Source: Galaxea fascicularis
Lineage: Eukaryota; Cnidaria; Anthozoa; Scleractinia; Euphylliidae
Reading direction: 5' to 3'
Assembly: GCA_948470475.1 (NCBI GenBank)
Contig: OX419337.1
Span: 27,597,872 to 27,661,871 of the forward strand
Length of the DNA stretch: 64,000 bases
Position numbers and translations under genes: made by a program. Shown here piece after piece: positions 11,436 through 20,159 of this stretch; position 1 is the stretch's first letter, and the number at the start of each line of letters is the position of its first letter. The notes under the pieces were generated by a model. It searched no databases, was not told where the DNA came from, and saw nothing but the letters and a program-made list of their open reading frames with translations.

Positions 11436-14400
11436 GACTAGTTGGGTGATACTAAAACAATTAGACCCTTCGTCCTCAAGGACCACAGGTCTAATTGTTA
11501 AATACCAATCGTTTCTTTTAGGTTACAAAGGACAAGGCTATCAGTTGCCCTACCTGGTGAAACAAGTCAAGAAAAATTTCAGGAATTAGAATTTAATTTT
11601 GGTAAGTATTGCAACTTCACTTTTCTTCACATCGTTGGTAAAATATAAATTAGCTTTTCCTGAATTAGTTCAAAGCTTTGTTGGAGTACTGGCACATCTT
11701 TAGAATTGGGAAAAGAATGATCGTGGTGTTTTCATTCCTTTCCGTTAGATACCATTTTGTTCAGTCTACAATGAGTCAACCATGCCATTTGCATTTCTGA
11801 GTTTAGTTGGTAAAAGTTAATTTTAACTAGCTTTTCCTGAATTAGTTCAAAGCTACCGCAAATGATCTATTAAACGCCGGGGGTGTTTATTAAATTTCAA
11901 GGGTCCAAGTGTGTGTGTGTGTGTGTGTGTGTGGGAGGGGGGGGGGGGGGTTAAAAGAGAGAGGCGTTTATTCTAATAACTGTAAAACTGTAACATGGTA
12001 ACCTATATATACCTGACCTTATGAAAACCAGGTTGACGAAAATTCGAGGCTTTTTAGAACTTCCTTTGCAATTACCTCCGTTGTTCAACAAGGACACTTA
12101 ACTTTTTGCTTATTACCAGATTACAGTGTCGACGAAAGGAAAAAAAAGAACATGGCTATTTGCTATACAGTAATAACCTGGGTTTTAAGAACCTGTTAGG
12201 CTAAAATTCTCATTTTAAGCCCCCATTACATAAGAACCTATTTAGCCTAAAATTTTAAGTCAGGTTCTTATCAGTGGGGTTGCTGTAAAAGTGTCTCTTT
12301 AATTTTTTTTTATTTCATTTCTCCTCATTGCTTGAACTTGTTATGAATTTGTTATCAACATGAGTTTCTAAACTGTTATGTTGTGTTACGAACATATAGT
12401 TTTACTGTATCTGCACTGCACTGCCTATAGGCATTGCTCTACATGGTACATTATAAATAATTTATTATGAGATGATGCTGTATTTGCAATATATATACAA
12501 TATATTCCGATGAAATACATATGCAAATTTAAGAACCTGTTTAGGCTAAATTTCCTTTAAGTACCATTTATATAAGAACCTATTTAGGCTAAATTGAAAA
12601 ATTCAGGTTCTTATACGCGGGTTATTACTGTATAATTAGACATGAAATCGACGTAATCTCTGACCTGAACTATCGTGTGGGCAGTAGTGTCAGTTTTGCC
12701 CAAATCTTGCTCTGAAACGTCGGCCTTGCCGAGAGCAAAGTTGCCGTCGGAAAGAGCCATCGATTTGCACGAAATCAAGCAACGTTTTAAACCGAATTCC
12801 CTGGTGGCTAACACAAATAACAGCAAGCTCTTGGTAAATTACATCTACGTAAACATGTGGCAAATGTTACGACTAGATTTGAGGCCGGAAATCACACATT
12901 ATGGCACTTCAAATTATCACATCACTTATCAGATCACTAGCATAGAATCGCTAAAGCCGCAAGAGCGGTAACAAGTCGGGAAACTGGAAAAACTTACGGT
13001 TTTCGCACGGAAATACAGAGGCAAATCTTGTCGTCGCCTGATAGTTACTTGAAGTCCCGGATGTTGAAAAACGATTTCAAGCGAACTTCCGTCAAGCCCT
13101 TGTTTCATGCTAAATTTTTACTAAGTCTTTAGCCTGGTCAAAAGTCAAGTCCAATTTCACCATGTGCGCTTACGAATCAACCCTGACACCTACGTTTTGA
13201 GGCTAAAGACTCCTTACCTCCGAAAGCAAAGCTCTACAATAACCTTCACTGCGCCTAACAGTCGACTTCATAGCCCCGACAAGATAAATACGCACGAAGG
13301 TTATTAGACGAGGCAGACACTGCATCTCGCTAGAATTTTTCCCTCACTGAGCTTCATGATGCTCTAAGGAAAACTTTGCTCTAGGAGGTGAACAGGAAAG
13401 CTAAATATACTGACTCCGTTTGAAACTAAGCCTACGCTAAGATTTCAAATTAATGCAAATTTTCTTGAGAAAGAGAGAGAGTGGGACCAAATAAAGAGGG
13501 TTAAAAGGGAGGAGGGGGAGGGTAGGGGGGGAGAGCTTATTTTAACTTTCAATGTTAACTTTCTCTTACTAATCAGCTAATTGCCATCGTCGCTCCCCCC
13601 AGCACAAAGACGAAGAAGAATAGAAGAGGGAAACACACCTCAGTACTAAAATAAACAAGGCTTAGTATAACTTTCCTGCGACCCTGTTTTGAAAAATCCA
13701 GGTAGATATACGGTATTATAATAATCTAAATGACAGAGCATTAGCAGACTATCAAGTCCGTCCGCTGATAAGTCTAAACCGTCTTCAAATCCATAACGGT
13801 ATATGGTACATACAAAGAGGCAGAAAAGGGTACTGGTAGTTCTTATAGCTCAATGTCAACATCCGAGTCCTCGTCGTGTACATCTGTTTATGTGTGGTTT
13901 TCAGGGAAAGGGGGCGTTTGGTAGAGAGGGGCGTTTAATTCAAACTTTTCAGCTTAGGGGGACGTTAATAAGATAGGAGGCGTTCATTAGAGAGAAGGCG
14001 TTTATTAGATCATTTACGGTGTTTTAGGGTAGTGCCACGTCTTTAGAATGGGACAAAGAATGGCCGTGGTCTTTTCATTCCTTTCTGTCATAGACACCAT
14101 GTCTACAGTCAACCATGCCAGCTTAGATGTTAAGTGTTGTTTACCCCTTTCTTTATTTCTTTCCGTTAGCAAGAGAAGTACAAATAATCAAAGGACTCCT
14201 GGAGGAACTGAAAGAAAGTAAAAAAGAGGTGAGTTCTGGTAAAGCATAGAAAAGCAAAATTTTCTTGAGTACAGTCTATTACAGTAACTCGACCATTTTT
14301 GCAGTTTCGCATGGAGAAGAAAACTTAGATCCTTCCTTCTGGAACCAAGCAACTGGATAAATCGTAAAGCCGTCAGTGTCTAAAGAAACTGCGGTGCTGC

Positions 14401-15720
14401 TGGGTTCCCTTTAACTCTCACCCTCAGAGGTTCAGTGGTAAAAGTGAAAAAAGGATTATTTAGTATGCGCAAAATTCAAAGTATTGTTTCCGTTTCCTTT
14501 ACTTTTAGAATTAACCTAAATATTTCAAATTCTCGTACGTCATCCTGATACCGTGTCCAAAAATGGATGACTTTTCCTGCAAAAAAGATTGATATCTTTC
14601 TCCTACATTTCAAGAAATGTTTCGGCATGAGTAAACGTAATTAAGTAGCATTTCTGTGAAGTTTGGGCCGGAAAATAGCAAAAACACGATAGCAGTGTCT
14701 CTTTAAGTTTGTTGCTTCTATTGCTTAGCTAGACTTGACATGGTTATGATTGCAGGAAACTATAACGCTGTCTATCTTTTTGTTCTCAGTTTAGCAGATG
14801 GGACTTTGCAAGAAATCTGCAAGAGGAGGTGAGCGTGATCTTTGCCTTAAATTTTGGATCGTTAAGCCGGTTACACACGAGCATTTTTTTTTTTGACAAG
14901 TGTCATCGACAATTTTCATTTGCTTACGGTCTATGAACGACAAGTTTTCTTTGACAAGTTTTATTTGCTGGTGTGAACAAATGAACGAATTTTCTTTGAC
15001 TATCTTTTAACTATAGCCAGCAATAGAATTACTCGGTTATCTTGACAAGTTCTCCTTGTCGACCCGTACAGACCAGCAAGTTCTGGAACTTGCCAATTTT
15101 TTCCTCGACAAGTGCACTTGTTCAAAAACTATTATGCAAGCTATTGAACAAGTGCACTTGTCAAGGAAAAACTTGACAAGTTTTTCTTTACACACCAGCA
15201 AATAAAATTTGTCAAGTCAAAACTTGTCAAGGAAAACTTGCTATCTACTATTCTGGTATTATTACAAGGTGTCTGCCAACTTACTATGGCAACCTCTGGC
15301 TTGTATTTCCAGTGCTTTTACTTGAGGGCGCAAGTTGAAAAACAAATGGAGGAACTCAGCAGAATTAAGCGACACATAAATCTTCAGAGTAGATTGTCTA
15401 ACGATTTAAAAAGAGCAGACGAATCAAGTGTCGAAGCACAGGCTGGGGAAAGATTAATTCAGCGAGTTATTTCAGCGGCCAGACTAGCATCCGAAAAATC
15501 CAAAATGTATCAAGAGAGACACCAAAAACAGCCGGCTAACGAACAGAGGAATGAATCTGAAACTGAATCCGAAACGAATGAATCTCTTATGCAAATGAGG
15601 GTTCCTGAGATTTATGTGGAAAATGATGTTGATGGACTCTGTTATATTGGTGGGCCTCGTCGGAAATCCTTGAAAGACGACACTAACAACAAGCAAGAAA
15701 TCAAAGGTTTAGCTTCCTAA
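29..15720 (+). CDS. Cyclic nucleotide-gated (CNG) cation channel, 5'-truncated by the window edge
   Basis: Plasma-membrane cation channel subunit opened by cGMP or cAMP, used in sensory signalling in animals. Fifteen exons were joined by hand: 29-134, 465-714, 1454-1532, 1621-1739, 2326-2418, 3561-3657, 4365-4473, 5196-5233, 5393-5502, 6455-6524, 7377-7432, 11522-11601, 14170-14228, 14790-14828, 15313-15720. Every junction keeps phase and there is no stop until TAA at 15718-15720, giving 570 residues. Order: S3, S4-S5, pore with TIGETPSP filter, S6 ending [15 protein letters not shown]-linker, cyclic-nucleotide-binding domain with YFGEISLL and RRSA, then a Glu/Lys-rich coiled coil. The filter Glu is typical of CNGA-type subunits, while RLPRLLK and [11 protein letters not shown] recall CNGB, so I do not assign a subfamily. 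S1, S2 and the start codon lie outside the window. The introns are rich in transposon remnants. Confidence 0.9.
465..714 (+). CDS. CNG exon b: S4, S5 and outer pore
   Basis: The acceptor follows a pyrimidine tract ending CTCTAG (461-464). Encodes [12 protein letters not shown] (S4), a linker with [15 protein letters not shown]5 ([20 protein letters not shown]) and the turret GLGTNDWVY. The S4-S5 stretch is about six residues longer than I recall for vertebrate alpha subunits. Ends in phase 2 at AG|GTCTGT. Confidence 0.9.
1054..1350 (-). mobile_element. 5'-truncated LINE 3' end with trinucleotide tail
   Basis: On the minus strand an open stretch reads [18 protein letters not shown]. This matches the LQK..LLGTARILR(K/R)VL pattern that I recall ending many cnidarian retroelement polyproteins. 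It is followed by a stop and by an (AAT)n/(GAT)n tail, seen on the plus strand as (ATC)n (ATT)n at 1054-1096. Family assignment is from memory. Confidence 0.55.
1454..1532 (+). CDS. CNG exon c: pore helix and selectivity filter
   Basis: A 79-nt exon too short to stand out as an ORF. Reads [20 protein letters not shown] then SPQTNI. The GET signature puts a glutamate at the filter, as in CNGA-type channels; CNGB has Gly there. Acceptor TTGCAG ends at 1453, donor GTAAGT at 1533. Confidence 0.93.
1621..1739 (+). CDS. CNG exon d: S6
   Basis: Reads [20 protein letters not shown] then [19 protein letters not shown]. This is the S6 inner helix and the highly conserved start of the C-linker. Acceptor is TTGCAG; it ends in phase 2 at AG|GTTCGA. 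Confidence 0.93.
2326..2418 (+). CDS. CNG exon e: C-linker, first part
   Basis: Reads [20 protein letters not shown] then [11 protein letters not shown] after the split Arg codon. This corresponds to A'-B' helices of the C-linker (family pattern ID.IK.YM). Acceptor TTTCAG, donor GTCTGT. Confidence 0.92.
2773..3474. repeat. Foldback element, about 0.7 kb, in a CNG intron
   Basis: The left arm (2773-2855) and the reverse complement of the right arm (3400-3474) share AATATCTCTG, TATT.GAGTGA and the 21-base block AACTTGGCACCAGTAATGTAC. The arms diverge by substitutions, so the insertion is old. No ORF inside. Consistent with a non-autonomous DNA transposon. Confidence 0.7.
3561..3657 (+). CDS. 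CNG exon f: C-linker, second part
   Basis: Reads [20 protein letters not shown] then [26 protein letters not shown] is a CNG hallmark preceding the ligand-binding domain. Donor GTAAGC. Confidence 0.95.
4365..4473 (+). CDS. CNG exon g: start of cyclic-nucleotide-binding domain
   Basis: Reads [20 protein letters not shown] then [39 protein letters not shown] is the N-terminal part of the CNBD. Acceptor AAAG at 4361-4364; ends in phase 1, completed by GA of the next exon (Gly). Confidence 0.95.
4849..4928 (-). mobile_element. tRNA-derived SINE head, minus strand
   Basis: The reverse complement contains AGTTGTAGAGCGCTCCACCG, GTATCGCAATGGTCGTGG and ATTGGAATCCCAC. This is a degenerate tRNA-like A box (TAGAGCGCT) and B box (GTTCGAATCCC type). 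It sits head to head with the next entry. Confidence 0.6.
4934..5030 (+). mobile_element. tRNA-derived SINE head, plus strand
   Basis: TCTCAATTGGTAGAGCACTG is tRNA A-box-like, followed by CACGGGTTTCGCAGAGATCC, the same design as the adjacent minus-strand copy. The B box is eroded. It is too degenerate and too short of structure for a functional tRNA. Confidence 0.6.
5196..5233 (+). CDS. CNG exon h: CNBD beta-strands
   Basis: A 38-nt micro-exon reading [12 protein letters not shown] after the split Gly codon. It is recognisable only because IGREMYII.G.(L/V).V is invariant in the family. Acceptor CTCTCAG, donor GTAAAG. Confidence 0.92.
5393..5502 (+). CDS. CNG exon i: CNBD with phosphate-binding cassette
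   Basis: Reads [20 protein letters not shown] then [24 protein letters not shown] is the core of the phosphate-binding cassette contacting the cyclic nucleotide. Ends in phase 2 at AG|GTAAAA. Confidence 0.94.
5583..5873 (+). mobile_element. LINE 3' remnant with (ATT)n tail
   Basis: In one frame 5643 onward reads [20 protein letters not shown] then LKSHLF before a stop, the usual C-terminal signature of LINE reverse-transcriptase ORFs (WN.LP...S.FK..LK.HLF). The 3' tail is TTTATTTATTTATT, then GCGCTCAACAAA and ATT repeats (5841-5873). Immediately upstream at 5583 is AGGGACCTTTAGAT, the same 14 bases that end the 7906-11091 element. Confidence 0.65.
6455..6524 (+). CDS. CNG exon j: CNBD, binding-site arginine and beta-8
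   Basis: Reads [20 protein letters not shown] then LME, preceded by Arg from the split codon. RRSA corresponds to the family RRTA motif: the phosphate-binding Arg is kept, and Ser replaces the Thr linked to cGMP preference in vertebrate channels. Donor GTAAGG. Confidence 0.93.
6996..7328. repeat. MITE-like foldback, 333 bp
   Basis: Ends in a perfect 22-bp terminal inverted repeat starting TTACTATCCATCTCAGACGT. The arms extend about 100 bp with few mismatches (ATTCTGGTCACGTGATAA against its complement). It lies 49 bp upstream of CNG exon k. No coding capacity. Confidence 0.85.
7377..7432 (+). CDS. CNG exon k: C-helix of the CNBD
   Basis: Reads [18 protein letters not shown] plus a split Arg, matching the family AL.EYP.AK..LE..G.. 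pattern of the C-helix. Acceptor TGACAG at 7371-7376. Ends in phase 2 at AG|GTACTC. Confidence 0.92.
7906..11091. mobile_element. Composite 3.2-kb element with long inverted ends and a DUF6589-like ORF
   Basis: The left end begins AGGGACCTTTAGATTTGAGT and the right end is its complement. Inside both ends the inverted block continues with (TACGAG)n-like sequence and AACCTGCGATCAGGC. Each end also has its own small foldback (8042-8124 and 10922-11006, both GATCAGGC...GCCTGATAC). The central ORF (9162-9644) may be the decayed protein-coding part. No clear target-site duplication. Confidence 0.55.
9162..9644 (+). pseudogene. DUF6589-like protein fragment (transposon-associated)
   Basis: Open frame of about 160 codons with no upstream ATG before residue 40 (9279). 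It includes [20 protein letters not shown], then [16 protein letters not shown], and near the end [20 protein letters not shown]. The pattern N.F.N..G..GGN.P.DL.MEHLN resembles what I recall of the C-terminal part of DUF6589 proteins, which are multicopy in cnidarians and fungi; function unknown. It has no recognised catalytic motif and is probably a 5'-truncated copy. It lies inside a CNG intron. Confidence 0.45.
11211..11238 (+). CDS. CNG candidate alternative micro-exon (frame-shifting)
   Basis: A 28-nt segment between AG (ending 11210) and a strong GTAAGT donor. Joined to exon k it reads [10 protein letters not shown], which resembles the GRQIL.K tail of other CNG C-helices. Because 28 is not a multiple of 3, inclusion shifts the next exon (11522) into a frame that stops after about 12 codons. 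It is either an alternative exon giving a protein without the coiled coil, or chance. Confidence 0.35.
11259..11453. repeat. MITE copy 1, TIR AGTATCACCCAACTAGT
   Basis: Perfect 17-bp terminal inverted repeat. A second copy lies at 41180-41374 with about 85-90 percent identity by eye, and similarity runs a further 50 bp past the right TIR (ATTAGACCCTTCG.CCTCAAG). It sits between the candidate micro-exon and CNG exon l. Confidence 0.85.
11522..11601 (+). CDS. CNG exon l: post-CNBD linker
   Basis: Reads [20 protein letters not shown] then ELEFNF, starting with one base that completes Arg from exon k. Acceptor TTTCTTTTAG, donor GTAAGT. It ends in phase 1, matching exon m. The long open frame and matching phases on both sides support it; this part of CNG proteins is poorly conserved. 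Confidence 0.75.
11648..11854. repeat. Tandemly duplicated intron segment
   Basis: TAGCTTTTCCTGAATTAGTT occurs at about 11652 and 11828. Copy 1 continues with GGCACATCTTTAGAATTGGG and TTTTCATTCCTTTC. Copy 2 is interrupted at 11854, and its continuation (GTGCCACGTCTTTAGAATGG, TTTTCATTCCTTTC) resumes at 14021. The unit is about 175 bp. Confidence 0.75.
11855..14020. mobile_element. 2.2-kb non-autonomous element inserted in a duplicated intron segment
   Basis: Terminal inverted repeats ACCG(C/T)AAATGATCTA and TAAACGCC at each end, matching at 22 of 24 positions. Subterminal GGCGTTTATTAGA-like motifs repeat several times near both ends. Contains (GT)n at 11911-11930, a G-run, and a nested MITE (12178-12630). 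The flanking intron copy at 11660-11780 shows the uninterrupted site, which fixes the boundaries. No convincing ORF inside. Confidence 0.7.
12178..12630. repeat. Nested MITE, TIR CAGTAATAACC, TA target site
   Basis: CAGTAATAACC at the left and its complement at the right, each flanked by TATA, so a TA target-site duplication is plausible (Tc1/mariner style). Internally AAGAACCTG(T)TTAGGCTAAA-like units occur four times in both orientations. Confidence 0.75.
14170..14228 (+). CDS. CNG exon m: coiled-coil segment
   Basis: Reads [19 protein letters not shown] after a split Ala codon. It is charged and amphipathic, consistent with the C-terminal leucine-zipper region that sets subunit composition in alpha-type CNG channels. 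Acceptor CCGTTAG, donor GTGAGT. Confidence 0.78.
14790..14828 (+). CDS. CNG exon n: 39-nt coiled-coil micro-exon
   Basis: Reads [13 protein letters not shown], phase 0 at both ends, between TTGTTCTCAG and GTGAGC. Weak by itself; supported by keeping the frame between exons m and o. Confidence 0.65.
14871..15240. repeat. CTTGACAAGT-rich foldback array
   Basis: The palindromic decamer ACTTGTCAAG or close variants occurs more than ten times in both orientations (for example GAACAAGTGCACTTGTC against GACAAGTGCACTTGTTC), forming extended hairpins. It ends about 70 bp before the CNG terminal exon. Confidence 0.7.
15313..15720 (+). CDS. CNG terminal exon o
   Basis: Starts after TATTTCCAG, in phase, with [20 protein letters not shown], then an alpha-helical, Glu/Lys/Gln-rich tail including [20 protein letters not shown] and a Ser/Thr/Glu-rich stretch, ending [16 protein letters not shown] and TAA. 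Ten bases past the stop is ATTAAA, a possible polyadenylation hexamer. This is a divergent cytoplasmic tail. Confidence 0.85.
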   Translation, partial: CFYLRAQVEKQMEELSRIKRHINLQSRLSNDLKRADESSVEAQAGERLIQRVISAARLASEKSKMYQERHQKQPANEQRNESETESETNESLMQMRVPEIYVENDVDGLCYIGGPRRKSLKDDTNNKQEIKGLAS

Positions 15721-17642
15721 AATACAGTGATTAAAACGAAATATCCTGGGGATGGGTGGTTTGTGCGAGTGAACGCCGTGCTCAGCAACTGCAAAATGCA
15801 AAACTGATCGAATGTTACTCGTTGTGGGTTAAAAAAAAGTCACAGTCAGAAATGCAGTCGTAAGCGCGATGAACTGTAGACATAGGGATTCTGGCCCTTA
15901 AAATGCCTTTTTACACTGTAAGCGACCTTCAAAACGAAACGAATCAAAGAAGGGCGGGGACGATTTAAAAGCCTTCATGGTTTTATGATACAAGGAAACC
16001 TGAAATCAGAGAGCATCTTATCTTATTACTGTATAGTTACAAGAAAAGTGCTATAGGGAGATGAGTTCAGTCCCCGGCGGCGAGTGCCATTTTTCAAACG
16101 CGGTATCGAGAGGGAATGTTGAATTCCGAAGGTAAAAGTCTCCTCTATTATTGAAAACTTGCAGGGATAACGACTTAGACTGTGTATCACAACATAAAAT
16201 TTGCCAACCAAGCAAATGTCGTGATATCCTGGGCGAATCGATTATCCCCTTGCGAGGCGTTATTGATTTTTGATTTTATGCAAATTTCGCCTAAATAGAC
16301 TGATCTCTTGGTTTACTTCGTAGAAAAAAGCGTGCGTTAGTTTGCGACATGAAAATTTCGGGCTCCCGTGGATTGCTGTAAGGCGGGAGATAAAACTTCG
16401 GCCTTCGCCTTCGTAAAATTGAGTGTTAAGCCACGGGTGCGGGAAAGAATAGACCACCAGCGCAGTGTATAACACTGGTCAACTCCAGCTGTTTTTGCAC
16501 TGAGTAAGTGCGAATTGTCCCTTATCAGCCGATGATTAATTTAATAAAGCGAACGTCTTTTATCAAATGTCGGCTAATGTCGCTTATCTGAGAGATAACC
16601 ATTGTTGGGTGAATTGCTATTCAAACTCTTTCAATGGAGATTAAATTCTCTGTGAAGTTGTTTACTTAAACGCGCTCTTCAATACACCGGGCATTGTCAC
16701 GGCTTTTGTCCCAAATTACCCTCACCACTTGCACGTGCGGTTGAGACTCACTCTACCATGCCAGTTGTCTTGCTACACTTCGTCTCTAAACACCAACACG
16801 TACAGTAGTTTTGAAGACAAATCAAAATTCTTGTGTTTAGATTGCCTTGGAATACCCTCTCGATTTGAAGAGTTGTTAATAATTGATAAGATAAAATCTC
16901 AGAGTGTAATACTTACCGCGATGACAGCTTAATGGAAATGTCCAAAACCAATCAAGCTTTTTGCAAACAACTCACGTTCTTGCTCTCACGGACCGATTTT
17001 GACAGAACAAAAGAAACCTTTCTGGCATGCTATTTATATACAGTGAACGACAGACAGCAACATAAACTTTGTCAAACGAAATGGTATTTCGAGTGCTTTT
17101 CTAAGACCCTTTAATATCAATCTGTATGAAAACGACTGCACTTAACAGCCTCTCACTCCTGAAGTACTCGAACTGCTAAACTGAACTCAGTGCGAGCAAA
17201 CTCCACAACCGAAACCCCTCGTGAGATTCGTTAATGGATGTCTATTAATGTAAGCAAAGCTTAAAAGGAAAATTGAGCCTTATCTGTAAGAGAGCCGACT
17301 AATCAAACACAGATGGGAAAGTTAAAGTCGGTTTATGCCACAAACTCACACAACCAAAGATGAAAACTGATTAAGACGATCGCGAATGGCGATATTGTTA
17401 CCTCCGATTCCTCTCAACTACGGATTGCCGAGGAGGCTTTGTTTTCTGCCCATCAGAGCGAATTAGAATCAGCTTATGTAATCCGTGTACTCATCTGTTG
17501 CTAATAAAAGGTGACAAGAATATGTATTATGTGTAAATACACTTGAACTGAGTAAAATTCTCTGATCTCAAATCAATTTACGGAGAGCCAACCCACACGA
17601 TAAACAACTACTGCAACAACAGATGCATTGAGATGGAAAGCC
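15721..17642. other. Intergenic: CNG 3' flank to homeobox gene 1
   Basis: Holds the presumed CNG 3'UTR and the 5' flank of the first Msx-like gene. I see no conserved coding motif; the short ORFs here are chance size. A two-codon upstream ORF (ATGCATTGA, 17622-17630) lies 12 bases before the homeobox start codon. Confidence 0.5.
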
Positions 17643-18868
17643 ATGGCTAAGCAGGTTACTGATCCGGGTAACAGTGTCCAGCAACAAAGAGCAAGTCGTT
17701 GTAGACCTCGCGTATCATTTTCAATCGACAGTATTTTAGGAAAAGACGATGAAAATGCACTCCGCGGTCAGAAACACGTACAAAAGGTCGAGGAGACATA
17801 TAACAGGAGAGAATCTCCAGAGCGCGAGACACGTTCGATAGCTCCAGTGGATCCTAAAACTGTGGCCAATTTACCTTGGTTGTCTTATTCTCGCTATTCA
17901 CCGCCCAAACTTCCAAGTGAGTATTAAGTGATTTTTCTTTGATGAAATCTTGTTTGGATCGTGCTTTGTTTTGTGACACTCAAGTCGACATTGTTCAGTT
18001 GTTGTACTTGCTTTCTGTGATTTGCGATGTGAATGCGTGATAACCGTTTTGCTTCGATGTGGTTACAAGAGCTTAAGTACTTGTTATAAAAACTAAAAAA
18101 TATAACTGTTTTGAAATAAACATGAAGGGATATGAAATACTTGAATGAACTCATCAGTGCTTGGCCTTCTTAATTTGCTCACACTCACACAATTGTGCTC
18201 AGAGCAGGTTTCAAGTCTGTCTTTCCAAAACGTTTCTTGACCGATAAAACTATTAGAGGAGTGTCTTAAAGCAAGATCAATTTAAATTATGTCCACCTTC
18301 ATCAATGTGCGCGGAAACCTCACTGAGGGTATAGGTTAAAACCTGTTTAGGTTTTAAAGCAAACAATTATGATGTTGTTGTAAAAAAAAAAAAGCAAGAT
18401 TCAGCAATGAATGTCTTGTTATTTTATCTTTTAGGGTCGAAAAGAAAACTGAAGAACTGTAAGCGCCGATCAAGTGGCACCCCCAGAGTGCCATTTTCCT
18501 CAACACAGCTGAGAACCCTAGAAGAAACATACATAGAAAACCGTTACCTCTCTGGACCACAGGTTGCGAAGCTTTCAACAAATTTAAAGCTACCACACCA
18601 TCGTATCAAAATTTGGTTTCAAAATCGACGTGCAAGGGAAAAAAGACGTCAGGAGGGAACTCCCTTGACTGCAATGTCTGAAGAACATCTGCCATTACTA
18701 CAGGGACAACAAGTTACAAACAAATGTGGAACATCTTGTTTCGTACCGTTCTTGAACGCACGTTTTTCCATGAACTGTTTTGCTTTAGCTAAGCAGCCTT
18801 TGTACTATAACAAGCTCGGCAGGTGCGTCGACTGTGATGCTTACAGTTGTGGCAAAATGGGTTTTTAG
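17643..18868 (+). CDS. Msx-related homeobox protein 1 (two exons)
   Basis: Nuclear DNA-binding transcription factor, NK-like subclass, 235 residues. Exon 1 is 17643-17916 and exon 2 is 18435-18868, split in phase 1 (A|GG, Arg92). I start at ATG 17643 (GCCATGG context) because the only earlier in-frame start would be a TTG. Residues 26-32 are FSIDSIL, an eh1 Groucho/TLE-recruiting motif. LPWLSYSRYSPPKLP closes exon 1 and resembles the PW(M)...PR(F/Y)SPPP block before the Msx homeodomain. The homeodomain spans about 105-164: TPRVPFSSTQ at the N-terminal arm, Leu16, and IKIWFQNRRAREKRR with Trp48, Phe49, Gln50 and Asn51 present. The tail is Cys-rich and not recognised. Closest class is Msx, but divergent. 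Confidence 0.85.
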
Positions 18869-19000
18869 GGTAAAAACCATGTGAGAATTTAATTTTTTAA
18901 TTTGCTAGAGCATCAAAGAAACCTTATTGCTTCTTCAACAGAAACTGATCTTGTTTATAATCTATATTTTTAGTTTTAGGTTTATTGGCTTTCCATCTGA

Positions 19001-19066
19001 AAAGAGCGATAGTTATGTGTTGACTTGTTTCCAACTAGAAAGAGCGATAGTTATGTGTTGACTTGT
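19001..19066. repeat. Two-copy 38-bp tandem duplication
   Basis: AAAGAGCGATAGTTATGTGT followed by TGACTTGT occurs twice with 38-bp spacing, identical over 28 bp, so it is recent. Confidence 0.8.
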
Positions 19067-20044
19067 GTGAACTGGATTTGCTAATTATTCAGTTACACTG
19101 AAAACCAAAGGGTCCAGGGTAGGCAGATGGCAACCTGGGTAATTTTCCCGAACGTATGATCTCCCTTACAGGTAAATACGTCGACTCCCTGTAAGTTTAA
19201 GTCAGCTAAGTTTTTTTGTTATATTCACTGTTTGCTTATGTTTTTCACGCCACGTTGATTTGAACTTCTTTCCTCACTTCTATTTTGCTGTTGTCGCAGT
19301 AAGGCCGTTTATACAGATTCAAAGAGCGTTATCTCACTTGTGAAAATAGGTGAGAACTAGTAATTGCAGCTCATTGCGTGGGCAGATAGGGAAAGTAGCT
19401 GGGTGGTGGTTTTTGGTAAACGAGAAAGCTTCAACCAGACTGACAGAAGATTCGATTCATGTGTGTGGTCTGTGAATTGTGTTTAGCTGTGCAACTCCTT
19501 TTGTGTTTTTTGTTGTATGCCCTTCGAGGAGGTAAAAAGCTGAGAGTATAAGGAAAACAAGGCTAATTCTCTGTCTGTCCGCATTGTCAAAACAGACATG
19601 TCAAATTATGACGTGAAAAAAGCCTGGTTTGTCTAAGTAAGCCCTAAGTAAACTTCCAATCCTAGGTATGAATGGTTAGATCTTAGGGTCATCTGAGGCG
19701 TGCCGTGTGCATTTAGATCATTTTACGCCATGTGCTCGCCTGAGCTCATCCTGAAGTGAGATGAAGCTCTATTGGGTGTTCGGTCGTTATGCTTAGCAAG
19801 CGTATGACTTAAAATTGTCTCGGGGTTACTTCAGAGGTGAAACAAAATTACTTACCACGAATACGTTTTCGAGGAGAAAGCTACTGCAGCCCTAAACGAC
19901 ATTTGAGAGTTAATGGGTACATCAACTGAAACTTTCGAAAAGACGAGGTTATTTAGTTTCCCTTATACGTGGGTTCCTTTCATGTGATTAATTTAAATAA
20001 CAATCATGATAGTTTAAAAAAGTTTCACTCAGCTTGCTGGTTAT

Positions 20045-20159
20045 TAGCCTGCGAGAGCATCCGGTTTTTTCGGCTCAAGTTCCAAGTTTCACCCGCCGAG
20101 TTTCACTTTTCGGAGGGAGAGAAGCGACGACCGGAAATACGTCTGCTGGTCGCAGGCTA
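20045..20159. repeat. Short MITE, TIR TAGCCTGCGA
   Basis: 115 bp bounded by TAGCCTGCGA and TCGCAGGCTA. GC content is higher than the surroundings; no ORF. Confidence 0.65.

Noticed and set aside
17628..17642. Upstream TTG start for homeobox gene 1
   Set aside because: Non-AUG start in an animal gene without need; ATG 17643 has a good context and keeps the motif spacing seen in gene 2.
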